Source: Micropterix aruncella (lineage: Eukaryota > Arthropoda > Insecta > Lepidoptera > Micropterigidae). Taken from it: a stretch of 64,000 nucleotides of DNA. Below, one piece after another: positions 49,086-60,622 of the stretch. Both the position numbers and the translations under genes were made by a program. The DNA is taken from the NCBI GenBank assembly GCA_944548615.1, contig OX155957.1:28108935-28172934 (forward strand), in the 5' to 3' direction. How positions within the stretch are numbered: position 1 is the first letter of the stretch; every line of letters starts with the position of its first letter. The notes under the pieces were generated by a model, which was given only the letters and a program-made list of their open reading frames with translations, had not been told where the DNA came from and did not search any database.

Positions 49086-50536
49086 ATGGATTTATTCGAT
49101 GTGTTAGATGACGTCGCTATTGAAGAAGAAGCAGAAATGTATAATTACTTAAATCCGGTTATGAGAAAACAAGGAGTAGCGAGAAACAGACCTGACAATT
49201 TTGTACAATGGGATGATGCGGAATTTAAGCGAAGATTCAGACTACAAAAAGAAACTGTCCAGTATCTGCTGACATTGATTGAAGACCAAATCAAACACAA
49301 TACAGAAAGGTTAGTTCATGCTTATACATATACCCTTACTAAGTACATACTTCAAGTATAGGTATAGTACCTTTATATTCTGCAATGCTACATTATGTCC
49401 CACAAAAAGGGCCAACCTCAAAAAAATACTTTTTGTTTGTTATAGGAATCAATGTGTACCGCCTATGATTCAATTACTCGTCGCTTTGAGATTTTATGCA
49501 ACTGGAAGTTTCTATATCACGGTTGGTGATTTCTCTGGCCTACATAACTCCACAACATGCGTTATTGTTAAGAGAGTGACTGCGGCTATAGCCTCGTTGA
49601 GAGTAAGATTTGTAAATATACCCAGAAGGCAAGCGGACATCGTTAGAAATCAGCAAGACTTCCATAAAATAGCTCGGTTCCCTCGTGCATTAGCTGCCAT
49701 CGATTGTTCTCATGTCCGGATAATGTCACCAGGTTTGTATTGCTCAACTGTGATATATTTTTATTATTATGCCATAGCACGCACCTCCATTGTCATGAAT
49801 CTCACATTTGTTGTACTTATATTTACCTGACAGGGCACGCTGATCCGTATTATTCGAAATTATGTGATAAAAAAGAATTGTAAAATCGAGCACCCCACCC
49901 ATATTACCACTAGGCCACCCGCCACTACTCTTCTCTTAAATATTCAACTTAATTTCAGGTGGAGACACAGCGGAAAACTTTAGAAATCGAAAAGGCTACT
50001 TTTCGCTGAATGTTCAAGCGATGTGCGACGCTCAATTAAAATTTTTGGATGTTGTTGCAAGATGGCCAGGTTCATCACACGATAGCCTCATATTTTCAAA
50101 TTCTTCGGCCAAGTTCAACTTTGATAACCGTGCTTATGGAAATGGCATTATTATAGGTGACAGTGGATATTTTAATAACCACTACCTAGTCACTCCTTAC
50201 AACAATCCACATACGCCAGCAGAAAGACTGTACAACGAATCACACATAAGGACAAGGAATGTCATTGAAAGATGCTTTGGTGTTTGGAAAAGACGTTTTC
50301 CTGTATTAAGCATTGGTATGCGATGTAAGCTACCACTTGTCCAAGACACTATTGTAGCAACTGTAGTACTGCATAATCTGGCAGTAGACAGGAATGACGA
50401 AGAGCCACTTGTGGACCCTGATGTGCATGTCGAACCGGACCCAGTATTTGAAAATATACCGCCAGCGGCTCCAGGTAGAAATGTGACGAGGGACTTATTG
50501 TTGGAATATTTTCAGTCTTTGATTGACCAACAGTAG
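49086..50536 (+). CDS. Harbinger DDE transposase (HARBI1-like), 3 exons
   Basis: Exons 49086-49309, 49446-49732 and 49959-50536 give 362 residues, the usual length for this family. Donors are GTTAGT and GTTTGT, acceptors TTATAG and TTTCAG, and all phases fit. Catalytic triad visible: D161 in AAIDCSHVRI, D238 in IIIGDSGYF, E274 in NVIERCFGVWKRRF; also NRKGYFSLNVQAMCD and DVVARWPGSSHD. The protein would cut and join transposon ends in the nucleus and in this family needs a Myb-like partner, here encoded downstream on the other strand. No stop or shift was found. The ATG lies 247 bp inside the left end, so the promoter must be within the element. Confidence 0.93.
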
Positions 50537-50574
50537 TGAGTGTTATCACGAAGTTAATTTGAACACATAATGAA

Positions 50575-51330
50575 CAGTTTTCTACTAGGCATGGTGGGCT
50601 ATAACTCTCTTAAGTTGCTTAGAGAAATGCTCGCCATGGCCTACGTTTTCAAACTGATCCGGGGAAGAGTTGATAATCCTAGCATGCTAGCGAAGGTTTG
50701 TCTCTTTGTTCCGGACAATTATAATCGTGCTCGCACTCATAATCTATTTGCGGAGCCGTCCTCGCACACCAACCTAAGTCGATGGAGTCTGCTTACCCGT
50801 GCTTTGCGTCACATAAATGCGCTATGTTTAACAGCGTCAGACTTTGATATTTTTACAGCGAGCCCGCATCTCTTCAAGGGGTGGGCATTGCGCTACTTGT
50901 TTGTGTCAGAATAAAATAAATTGTTTTCACTCTTTATGTACCGTAAGTTTTTTTTAAATTATTATTGCCTGTATTTGTATTTAATGCTTATTTAAACATG
51001 TTGTGTATGTACTTGTAAGAATTCTATTATTTTTTATAAATAGGATAGAAAACGAATTTACCGCGTGAAATTTGTAGCACCCGACGTTTCGGTGACGTCG
51101 CAGCCGCCGTTGTCTAGGGTAGACAACAACGGGTGCAACGTCACCGAAACGTCGGGTGCTACAAACTTCACGCGGTAAATTCGTTTTCTATCCTATTTAT
51201 AATGTCAAACAACCGCGATAGTCTTCGATTTTCTATTATTTTTATATTTATGTGTGTATTGCATATCAACGGATTGGTATAAACTGTTAAGTTGATTTGC
51301 TAATGAAATAAATAAATAAATAAAATACAT
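50575..51330 (+). pseudogene. LINE 3' fragment inserted between the Harbinger genes
   Basis: The frame reads RTHNLFAEPSSHTNLSRWSL and ends FKGWALRYLFVSE at 50912-50914, the C-terminus of the LINE family also seen at 9.5-10.2 kb. An AAATA tail at about 51308-51325 closes it, and a PLE foldback sits in its 3' UTR. 5'-truncated; no RT active site. Confidence 0.75.
51035..51233. mobile_element. Foldback retroposon made of PLE end sequence
   Basis: Two PLE terminal cores face each other as long arms (TAGGATAGAAAACGAATTTA and its reverse). It is flanked by the perfect 13-bp duplication TTCTATTATTTTT at 51022-51034 and 51234-51246. The single-copy outer motif (CAACCGCGATAGTCTTCGAT) is on the right here, on the left in the 7.5- and 8.1-kb copies. 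Confidence 0.85.
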
Positions 51331-51429
51331 GTCTGTAACCAGGTTTATGATGTGATGGGACAGAAAAAACCAATAAAATGAGACAACTTTATTAATATGA
51401 AAATACAGAAGAAGAATATGAAAATACAA

Positions 51430-51563
51430 AGAAGTTTACAGCACCTAACATTTTGGCAATGTTGTAAGCGCCGTCGTCCAGGGTAAACTAAAGGTTGAAA
51501 CATTGCCGAAATATCAGTTGCTATAAAGTTGACACGGTAAATGTGTTTTACTTTATTTATAAA
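51430..51563. mobile_element. Older PLE-derived foldback at the 3' end of the Myb gene
   Basis: Diverged version of the same foldback: CAGCACCTAACATTTTGGC on the left, TTGCCGAAATATCAGTTGC on the right, ending TTTACTTTATTTATAAAG. Its right edge supplies the stop codon of the minus-strand Myb-like gene. Confidence 0.6.
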
Positions 51564-53077
51564 GCATAAGGTTTTTTTTCATTTCATGCGCTTCTTTTTT
51601 CCTTTCTTCCTCATTTAACATATGAGTAATTCGCAATTTATGCTCAATCTCCTTATACGCTAATTCCTTCTTAGCCAAAATGTCCTTATTTTTTAGTTCA
51701 TTCTGGGCTATTTCGATCTGGATTTTCACCAACTCCAAGCGCGCCGTCGTCAGGTCATCGATCCTCGCCGTTACATTGCCCTTAGTGACCTTCGGTCTCA
51801 GAAGCGGTGAGACTTTTAATTTCAGTGACCGTGGAGTCCAAGTCTGCCATTTTGTATCAGGTTTACCTGAAAAAGTTAAAATAAGAATGATCACGGACAT
51901 GTCAGGATTTTTCTCTTTTATCCTGCTACATTGAATTATAGCACTAGCCTGATAATAACAATCGTTCATGCAGTGCGGTAGTACCAAAAATAACATAACC
52001 TAAAGTAATTCCCACTCGAGCATATATATTTGCTCCTCTCTTCTGGTTAGTCCGGTGAAGGAAAACATTGTGAGAAAATCTATACACTAATCAATTCAAG
52101 TATGTATATATAAAGGGGTTGGCTGGAAGAAATCGTTTCCGGCAATTAGCTCGCCCTTGCTATGATAAAACATTAGAGCTTGCTATGATCCAAACATAGA
52201 ATACAATCCAAATTGAGAACGAGTTACGCGTTTACTACATATATACATTAAAATAAAATCTTACCTTCTGCGACACCTGCATCTTCCCCCGATCCAATCT
52301 CCAAACTTTGCATCCTCGCATCCGATTCAAGCTTTGCATCCTCTTCCGCTATGATTTGTATATTATCATATGGTGCCTTCGTCGTCACAATTTCAATTTC
52401 GTCCAAAATCACTGGTAGTTCTGGACCTGCAAACATAATGCACTGAATTGTATTATATATAGTTTGACTGACAGCATGGTATACTGTGACGCAGGAATGT
52501 GCACGGCAGGAAGCGGGATTGAAATATAAACCTATCTCTATATATTGCTTGGCTCGAACTCAGCGGATATATAAGATATGAATATACAAGTGTTACAATA
52601 TATAAAAGACTTTAATTTTTGGTTTTTGTAAATCAAAATTAATGAAGATATATGAATGTAAAATTTTGATTACATACCTTGAATTAAATCGTTGTCAAAT
52701 CGTGCATCTAACCCTGTTATGTTGGAGCATATGCCTAGCACCTTCTCCTCGACATCAGTGAAGGTAACTGCTGCAGGCCCCCCACCACCTGTTCGATAAA
52801 GTTCCTGACGGTTTTGCGATGCCTTCTTCTTAATTTCTTTTTTCACCCCGTCATATTTAAGCTTGAGGGTTTTCGCCGATCTCGCTGTGACCCCGCTGAC
52901 AGCATTAAATGATTCAGTTATATTCTGCCATGCTTCTTCTTTCTCTTTGTTTGTTGTAGAGTCCGTCTTTTTGTTTTCCACAATATGCCGAAATCTGCAG
53001 ACTGTATCCGTAAGTATTTCCACCTCTGCCCTCGTGAAATTAACAGACCTATCTCGTTTTATCATTATACTTTCCAT
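51553..53077 (-). CDS. Harbinger Myb/SANT-like accessory protein, 3 exons
   Basis: Exons 52678-53077, 52265-52426 and 51553-51866 on the minus strand give 291 residues; donors GTATGT and GTAAGA, acceptors TTGCAG and TTTCAG, phases consistent. An N-terminal Myb/SANT-like domain (about residues 8-95) includes VNFTRAEVEILTDTV, EAWQNITESFNAV and TLKLKYDGVKKEIKKKA. The C-terminal exon is a charged, probable coiled coil (LELVKIQIEIAQNELKNKD onward). In Harbinger systems this partner binds transposon ends and helps bring the transposase into the nucleus. A GTG-led extension upstream is open to 53104 but the ATG at 53077 is the natural start. The stop lies in an inserted foldback, so the last few residues may not be original. 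Confidence 0.88.
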
Positions 53078-53410
53078 TTTTAAACTACAAACTCGCAAAT
53101 TCACAAAAGACGCACACGACGAACAGACGAAGCGCGCAATTCTAGGTTATGTTGAAAGCAAGTGTCAAATAAATATTTTTAAGAGCTTCTCGCTCTAGCA
53201 TATAGAGTAGTTCAATCATGCTGTCTCGCTTTTCGTGTATTGTCTGAAGTTAGTGCTGCCAACATAGCGAAAAATCTTCCAATAACTATTTGACAGTTAT
53301 TTGATGATTGAAAAACTCGCCAATGTTATTCGACGAATAAATCAACAGATAAAATAATTCCTTGGATACTTATTAGACAGTTTATCTGACGATTGAAAAA
53401 TCGGCCCTAA

Positions 53411-54200
53411 GAAATCTATAATATTATATTTATATAAATAAACAAAATCATACATAATGTAACAGAAATATCTTAATTACCTTATAAAAATTCGTAGGAA
53501 AATGTCATGAAAATTGTCAATATTATTTTATTTTAAAACATGATAAAAATTAATATATATTCATATATGTATTAATAAGTATTAATATGTATTATTAATA
53601 AACAAAATAAATTCAGAGAAATTAAAATAAAATTACATTTAGAAATAATCAATTTATATTACTACATATACTATTATGTTTTTATTATAAAGATTCAATT
53701 ATTTAATAAGGTGTTCAATGTCTGCATTTGTACAATTTAAGAGGTAGGCACTTAAACTATTTTTAAATTTATATTATATTTTAATGTCTTTAATGTTTGG
53801 TGGTAGGCAATTACAAAGTTTGGGGGCAAGATAAGAGAAACTGGATTGGCCAAAAGCGGATCTTCTGAGTGGTATTGCAAAATTTGTTTGTGTCGATCTT
53901 CTTGTTACACGAGATTGCTGGCTTTTTTCCTGTTCTCCTAACTCACTCTGGAATTTAGTGAGAGTTACCAGCACAAACATTTTTCTCACACTCAACACTC
54001 TAATACTCTTGGAAAAGGTCATCGGAAGAATATGTGTGGGGTTTTTTATTGATCACCCTCAGTATAGCCTTTTGCGTTTTGTAAAGGGTGGCCAGAAGCA
54101 TTTTTGCCGCACAGCCCCAAGTTACGATGCCATATCGAATAACCGACTCACAGACAGCAAAGTAGATACTTAGCGTATTGAAATCTAAGATGTTCCGCAA
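53411..54200 (-). pseudogene. CR1/Jockey-type LINE, RT C-terminal remnant
   Basis: Two reverse frames overlap: 54000-54200 (CESVIRYGIVTWGCAAKM, TLYKTQKAILRVINKK) and 53774-54022 (LRRSAFGQSSFSYLAPKL then CNCLPP). Together they cover the thumb and C-terminus of a LINE RT, with a frame change near 54010. The 3' UTR runs to 53411 and continues beyond the Harbinger element at 48838. It is old, truncated and dead. Confidence 0.75.
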
Positions 54201-54699
54201 ACTCCTAAATAATAAACATCAATAGAGAGTTAAGAATAAAGTTAATCAAGACGTTAAGTTAACTAACCTAATAAAGTTAACTGAGAAAAGTCGATATTGC
54301 CAATGGGTTTTTAATTAAAATATATTGTTTTTTTCTTGAAGTAAACCTCCCCAGGGTCTCTATATGCATAATAAAAATTTGTTGTGAAATAAGTTAGATT
54401 GAAAAAATAAGCTATTTCGAACCTTAGTATAGTCGCACTTTGAAATTACGCAAGTTCTCTTACTTTCGCGTATCAACCCAATGCTTGGGAATGCTATTGG
54501 CCTGGACTACGGTATCCGGTAGCTTTGCTGAGGGGTCGAGGTGTTATCTTTATCAAGAAGTGGTGCGTTTAGACTATATAGGTCTGACTAGACTTCTAGA
54601 CTACGAATAGGTCCCAGGTAGGACTTCTAGACTGCGAATAGGTCCGCAAATGCAATAATATAAACCGAGCTGTACACTAACTAACGATTCCGGCAGTTT
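54201..54699. other. Spacer with a short direct repeat
   Basis: GACTTCTAGACT followed by GCGAATAGGTC-type text occurs twice at about 54590-54645. No gene recognised. Confidence 0.4.
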
Positions 54700-55292
54700 C
54701 CGGCAGTTAAAGGTTCTGGTGCAGTTGGGCAATTATGACCATCTCGTTATCTTTGGTCGGCCCAACTCACAGTTCAACTCCCACCCGGTAGCCACCTTGA
54801 AGAGAGTTGAACCTGGAAAGGGCTCCGTTTCTTCTGTCGCGGCAGTGTCGTGGTCATGGGACCGGATCCTCTGGGGGATGACCTTCAAGCGCTGATGGGC
54901 GGCTGGTGTATTGTGGGGCCTTAGCCAATCCTCCTGAGACTGTGCACTCCGGAGAATAGCCGGGGGGTGAGGAGGATATTTATAAAGGGTCTGATACGTT
55001 TCCTAAGCAGCGGGGTTGTTGGTGGCCTTATGTCAGCTACTATTGAAACTACTTGTTGGAAACCCGATCCCGTGCGACCGGCAATGGGCGCCATGGTCCA
55101 CGATAAATTTGAACTGATATACCGCTAACGTCAGGTAGAGGCCGCGCGAGCGTAAGGCGTTGGACTCTGTAAGGCGTTGGACTCTCACGGGTATGTTGGC
55201 GTAGTTACACGGTTAACTGTTTTGTCCCTAAGTCTCTGCGTTCACCCCATAGTTGAATGAATCATATAATATCGTTATAACTTCCTGGGGTG
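54700..55292 (+). mobile_element. Family C retroposon, diverged subfamily
   Basis: Sense copy from GGTTCTGGTGCAGTTGGGCA to TAACTTCCTGGGGT. Its start shows the best tRNA-like promoter boxes in the window. Closest relative is 33809-34440. Confidence 0.7.
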
Positions 55293-55311
55293 GGTAACTC
55301 ACTTGGGAGTT

Positions 55312-55530
55312 AATGGGCCTTTGCTGAGTTGGCCACGAAGACCCATTCTGTTCAGGGTTGGTCACACTCACGGGTCAACACCTATCCGACGGCCTCCACG
55401 CATGAAGTGCCAGCCTGAGTAGGACTCTGGCCTTATGGTTAGTTTCCCCTGGGAATCAACCTTCTGGCGCTCCTGGACGGTCTGCGCACCATGCGGGTAA
55501 GCCAATCGACTGTGCACTCTGACTAACAGT
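55312..55530 (+). mobile_element. Family C retroposon, 5' part (outer layer of the nest)
   Basis: Sense orientation from GGGAGTTAATGGGCCTTTGC to GCACTCTGACTAACAGT, where the LINE begins. The remainder is at 63061-63483. TGGGGTGGGTA at about 55287 and 63487 may be its target duplication. Confidence 0.85.
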
Positions 55531-55937
55531 TAAGAGTTTCAAGGAGATAGGCGAGGGCAGCAAACCCCGCCCACCGCCCGGGCAGTTATAACGACGAGGG
55601 TCGTCTTGTCTGCCCGGGATGTCGTGCTACGACAACCCTACGCGTACCAGAAGGGTAAAACGCGCAGGGGGTGAAATAGGGTAAACCACCCCCCCGTACC
55701 GCCCCGAGAACCCATTTATTCAAAAAATAAAAGGTATTTACAAAAAAAAAAAAAATTACAAAATATTACAAAATTTAACGAGAAAAGAAACAACAATATC
55801 GTAAATTTAGGAGCCGGTAAGCGGGGTAGAGGACGCTCCAGAACAATGAACGTGAAGGCGCACTGTCCGTGGGCAGGTCTCGGAGCAGCCACGGGGGGGA
55901 GGAATCCCTGGATCCTGCAAGAACTCTGACTAACAGT
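55516..55937 (-). mobile_element. R1-like LINE, very short 3' copy flanked by the 15-bp site
   Basis: 55531-55922 (392 bp) is a 3' UTR bounded by ACTCTGACTAACAGT at 55516-55530 and 55923-55937. On the minus strand it includes a T-rich/A-rich stretch and AATAAATGGG. It matches 55938-56330 almost base for base, with scattered differences, so it is a second copy of the same LINE end. Confidence 0.8.
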
Positions 55938-56392
55938 TAAGAGTTTCAAGGCGATAGGTGAGGGCAGCAAACCCCGCCCACCGCCCGGGCAGTTATAACG
56001 ACGAGGGTCGTCTTGTCTGCCCGGGATGTCGTGCTACGACAACCCTGCGCGTACCAGAAGGGTAAAACGCGCAGGGGGTGAAATAGGGTAAACCACCCCC
56101 CCGTACCGCCCCGAGAACCCATTTATTCAAAAAATAAAAGGTATTTACAAAAAAAAAAAATTTACAAAATATTACAAAATTTAACGAGAAAAGAAACAAC
56201 AATATCGTAAATTTAGGAGCCGGTAAGCGGGGTAGAGGACGCTCCAGAACAATGAACGTGAAGGCGCACTGTCCGTGGGCAGGTCTCGGAGCAGCCACGG
56301 GGGGGAGGAATCCCTGGATCCCGCAAAGAACGAAACGCCCCTCGGGGCGGTAAAGAGACGGACACAAAGACGGGCACTTCGGGCTGGAAGTA
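55938..56392 (-). mobile_element. R1-like LINE, 3' UTR of the longer copy
   Basis: Continues from the coding end at 62655-63060 across the CACTA-like insertion. The last about 390 bp duplicate 55531-55922. The 261-codon frame that spans 55993-56778 crosses from this UTR into a satellite array and is not a gene. Confidence 0.8.
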
Positions 56393-56404
56393 CACTGAGA
56401 AAAC

Positions 56405-57680
56405 GAACGCTTAACCGAGTGCGATTTTAGCTCGGTTAAAAAAAAAAAGGTTAAAAATAACCAATCAAAGGTTAAAATTAACCAATCTACCGTTGTTAAA
56501 AAGTACCAAGTTGGAACTGTTACAGGGAGTGGGTTAATAATAGCACACCGATTGGTTGTTGTAGCCGAGTTAACTTGGTTACAATTAACAAACGACTCTG
56601 TAGATATTAAAGTCGCGTCTTGGCTGTTTGTAACTGCGCTGCTCGGTTGAAAATAATTGCGCGGCTCTGTTGAAAACAACAGAACGGCTCGGGTAATTTT
56701 AACCGATTTCTCGTTTATTTTCAACGGAATGGCCGAAACGGTTGAAAGTAATCGAGCAGGTTGGTAGTTACCAACCAAATGGCTCTGGTGTTTTTAACCG
56801 AGTCACTCTTTTGAAAACAACCTTACCTGATCGGTTAAATTCAACAGAGTGAGTCTGTTAAAAACAACCGAGTCGCATGGTTATCAATAACCGAGCGGAT
56901 CTGTTGAAAACAACCACCTAGGTGGTTCGGTTATTTTTAACCGATCACTCGTTTGTTTTTAACAGAGTAGCTCAGCTGTTAAAAATAACCGAGATGGTGG
57001 AGTATTTTTAACCGACCACTCGTTTGTTTTTAACAGAGTGTCTTGGCTCTGTTGAAATAACCACCGAGCGGGTTGCTTATTTTTAACCGACCGCTTATTT
57101 GTTTTTAACAGAGTGGCTCTGCTCTGTTGAAAATAACCGAGCGGGTTGGTTATTTTTAACCAACCACTCGTTTGTTTTTAACAGAATGGCTCGGCTCTGT
57201 GGAAATTAACCGAGCGGGTTGCTTATTTTTAACCGACCACTTGTTTGTTTTTAACAGAGTGGCTCGGCTCTGTTAAAAATAAACGAGCGGGTTGGTTATT
57301 TTTAACCGACCACTTGTTTGTTTTTAACAGAGTGGCTCGGCTCTGTTAAAAATAACCGAGCGGGTTGCTTATTTTTAACCGACCACTCGTTTGTTTTTAA
57401 CAGAATGGCTCGGCTCTGTTGAAATTAACCGAGCGGGTTGGTTATTTTTAACCGACCACTCGTTTGTTTTTAACAGAATTGCTCGGCTCTGTTGAAATTA
57501 GCCGAGCGGGTTGCTTATTTTTAACCGATCACTCGTTTGCTTTTAACAGAATGGCTCAGCTCTGTTGAAATTAACCGAGCGGGTTGGTTATTTTTAACCG
57601 ACCACTCTGGCTCTATTGAAAACAACCAAGTCACTCGTTTGAAAACAACGGAGTGCTTGGTTGATTTTAACAGAGTAGTA
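56405..57680. repeat. Left subterminal AACCGAG array
   Basis: About 60-bp units repeating GGTTATTTTTAACCGACCAC, TCGTTTGTTTTTAACAGA and GTGGCTCGGCTCTGTT. Each unit is itself partly palindromic (TTATTTTTAACC against GGTTAAAAATAA), and the most regular part is 57060-57600. Confidence 0.92.
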
Positions 57681-58073
57681 CGAGCTTATTAATACGGTTC
57701 TTTGCAGAAGCCGCCATTGCAGTTTTGTCAGTGCATCGTATAGGTGGTAGTTTCAGTTGTTTCGTTGTTTTATGCCGTCTTCTAAATTCTTATCAAACTA
57801 ACTCCAAAAACGACCTGGCAGAAATGCATCGTCAATCAGTGATTACCATAAAATAACCAAAAGAAGACTTGCAAGCCTGGGTAATTGACAGTTCCGTTCC
57901 GCTTTTTATGTTTCACCGCGGCCAGTCGCGGCGTCGTCATGGAAGTACTTTACGAACTGTGTATTCATAGTTATTATATTGCGTACGAAAAGTGATAAAA
58001 ACAAAGTGCATTCTGATCTGAAACATTTCGGAATTGTGAGTTTCGTGCCGAATCAAGTCAGATTGAGATCAAA

Positions 58074-60368
58074 ATGGCGGATGATGACGTCGCCATTCTT
58101 CTACGCGAATGGGGACTTGAACAATACATCGACAAATTTAATGGTGAGTGATTGCCTAAACTAAATTTAATCTAAATATTTATTATGTCACCCCTAAGCT
58201 GGAAATGCGGATTGCGGCCAGCATCTTGGGACAATCGATAGGCTCTAGCTATATATAGTGTATTAAAGCTATTTCGGAATAATGGCGCATTGCTCAAAGT
58301 GGCTTTGACACGGACAATAATTTTGGATGATACGAGTGATTTTTATCAATGTGGGCGTTGATTTTTAATCCTAAATACCGCACATAAAAAACATATGTTT
58401 TTATTATGGATATTTGCTCAATCCTGTTATAATTTCTATTCATAATAATCAGGACTTAGGTATACTTAATATATTTTTTATTGTTACAGAAAATCAAATA
58501 ACGTCATTTTCATTGGCATTATTGGGGCCACTAGAAATAAAAGAATTAATTCCCTTAGTTGGACATCGAGCAATATTGATCAAAAACTTGGAAGGATGGC
58601 GAAGATCTATGTATCCAGAGGCGGAAAGCATTAACGTGAGTGGTTTTGCATAATAAATAAATATATAAAATTAGACACAGTGGCAGCGAAACGGCTAAAT
58701 ACTAACAACATTAACGTTTTTTTTACAGATATTTGAAGTTCAATCACCGGCCCCCCAAAATGTTAGTTTTTCGTTAACTGACTTATTGGACTTGAACAAA
58801 TCCCAACCATCGACACCAGAAATCTGAACTTCGGGTACGTCTCTACTACATAAAACCACACTATCAGCGTCGACATCAAAGCAGTCAATCGAACTTCCAT
58901 CTACATCTGGCGAATCACAGCACCAAAATACCAAGGTTCGTGTTGTCCATTTTTTATACGACATAGGTACCTAACTCAATTTTAATTTTGTGTATATCTA
59001 TACTTTTTTATAGACCCTAAATCAACTTCTTCAAAGCACTTTAGAAGGCAGGGGTTTGCTCACGTTGTGTGGTCAAAATACTCCATTGGACAACAAGGCA
59101 AGACTTCATTTGGTACGAATTATTTCGACGTCAATTTTATTACAAGATCCAGAAGTTCATGTAACTGCTAAAGTCTACGGCAAGTGGGCATATGAAATTG
59201 TGCAGTTATTCCCAGCTGAAAAAAAATCAGTCTATTTTCACTTCAAAATAGTTGAATCTGGGTACGGCATAACCAACAGATTGGGAGGAAAATTGCCTGA
59301 TCAAGTGCACAATTTAAAGAGGAAATACAGACAAACTGGTATAATAGCAAGACGAGAGCGGTCAATATCGTCATCCGTATCGTCGAGGACTTCAACTCAA
59401 TCCCAGCCGGAAAGTATAGAACGTCACTCACGCCTACCAGAACATTTAGAAAAAAAAAACAGAGGACGAAGATTCAGTCGAAGACAATATTCTTTGGCTG
59501 AAAAATTCTAGCGACCCCTGGGTGACGGTGGAAGACAAGTGGAAGAAAACGACATGGACCAGGTTACAACAATTGGCTTTAAACAATTCAATACAGAAAT
59601 ATTTTGACGATTTTCCTGCACTACAGAAACCTCTCGGTTATGTTCTTGTAAGTATGAAATTGTATTGTAATATCTCAGATATTATTTTCTCGTCTACAAT
59701 AATTACTTTTTGCAGCTGGAAAACGACTTTGAGTCTATCTACGCTGGCAACACAAGAAGTTTGGTAGAAGGTTTCCCTGTTCATAAAAAAAAACTCTTCG
59801 ATTTGGCGGCCAAACGATCCTCCGGTAGAGACAAATACCTGCAGCATCTTCTATCCATGGCAGATGGTAGGTTTGTTTTATTCCTTGTACTGCAAATAGG
59901 ATTCCATTTAATATATGCATATCATTCGCACGGCGTCTTGCGAAAGTTGAGGTCTTCACATAGAGTCTTCAGTGATGCTCTCTAAACTACAATCGATTCT
60001 ACATTTTAATTTTTCAGCTGTTGAAGAAACGTCAAACATTGCAGGGCTTCTTCTCATTCCTTCGCTTTTGTCAGTCTCCACCTTGCGTCTCAAGGGATGC
60101 ATCAAGAAAGTGTGGCGGCCATCGAAATCAGAAGTGCGAGAAGGTTTCGTGATACACTTCAACAGCGATGCAGAGATAAAGCAGGTGCTCGAAGACAGAC
60201 GTAAGAAATTGTCAAATTTTGGTCTCACTCTCCAACCACTCGTGGTCATAGTAGGTCCAACGCCCGGCGAAATTTCTTCATATATAATCGTCATCAATAA
60301 TGCTATGTATTTATTGCCCAACATTTTGTCCGCTATTGATGTCTGTTTTAAATGTATATGGGCCATAG
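58074..60368 (+). pseudogene. SAM-domain gene inside the CACTA-like element, disrupted
   Basis: Six exons with GT-AG borders: 58074-58143, 58490-58635, 58729-58935, 59014-59647, 59716-59866 and 60018 to about 60368. Start MADDDVAILLREWGLEQYI; exons 1-2 form a SAM-like fold ending in GPLEIKELIPLVGHRAILIK. Exon 4 has LLTLCGQNTPLDNKARLHLV, a lysine-rich linker and, after the run, WVTVEDKWKKTTWTRL. Three lesions: TGA in frame at 58825-58827; ten A at 59450-59459, where the downstream frame fits nine; and a SINE cutting the last exon. Similar multi-copy SAM proteins occur in many animals; function unknown. The first two lesions could be base-calling errors. Without them about 515 residues would be open. 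Confidence 0.7.
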
Positions 60369-60370
60369 GG

Positions 60371-60622
60371 ATACGGCCCGGTGGCATAGTGGTTAGGTCG
60401 CCTGATCTTACATTGTAAGGTTCCGGATTCGATTCCCGCCTGGGTCACCACTTTCCGTTGTGTTAAATTAAAAGAATTGCATTTAAATTCTGTTGATACA
60501 AGTAATAACAAGACACACATGTTACACGCACATATACATATAAACACTTCATAGTGGGGTTGGTTGTAAGAGATTTTCTATGATAATAAACCCGCCCATT
60601 GTGAAATTTCACAATAAAGAGT
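60371..60622 (+). mobile_element. tRNA-derived SINE
   Basis: Head with A box TGGCATAGTGG at 60382-60392 and B box GGATTCGATTCCC at 60425-60437, then a CACCA-like end and an unrelated body. The whole does not fold as a normal tRNA (no proper anticodon arm), so it is a SINE. It interrupts the last exon of the SAM gene. Clear target duplications were not found. Confidence 0.75.

Larger units (their letters stand above)
48839..53407. mobile_element. PIF/Harbinger element, apparently complete, 4569 bp
   Basis: TIRs and TAA duplication are exact and two convergent spliced genes lie inside: the DDE transposase (plus strand) and a Myb/SANT-like protein (minus strand), the usual two-gene set. Between them sit a LINE fragment (50575-51330) and two PLE-derived foldbacks (51035-51233, 51430-51563), which lengthen the element without breaking either gene's catalytic part. 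Variants of TTTTTCAATCGTCAG repeat near both ends (about 48845, 48906, 53303 and 53386) and may be binding sites for one of the proteins. Confidence 0.93.
48836..53410. repeat. TAA target duplication and Harbinger TIRs
   Basis: TAA lies at 48836-48838 and 53408-53410. Left TIR 48839-48870 starts GGGCCGATTTTTCAATCGTC; right TIR 53376-53407 is its reverse complement. The first 28 bp are identical and 31 of 32 match. TWA duplications are diagnostic for PIF/Harbinger. Confidence 0.95.

Noticed and set aside
52670..53104. GTG start at 53104 for the Myb-like gene
   Set aside because: The ATG at 53077 is in the same frame, and animal genes rarely start at GTG.
55993..56778. Minus-strand open frame of 261 codons
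   Set aside because: It begins inside the AACCGAG array and continues through a duplicated LINE 3' UTR with poly-A/T and UTR-like composition; half of it repeats in another frame context at 55716-55970. No domain was recognised.
60371..60445. Second tRNA gene
   Set aside because: A and B boxes are present but no proper anticodon stem and acceptor pairing; it continues into a SINE body.
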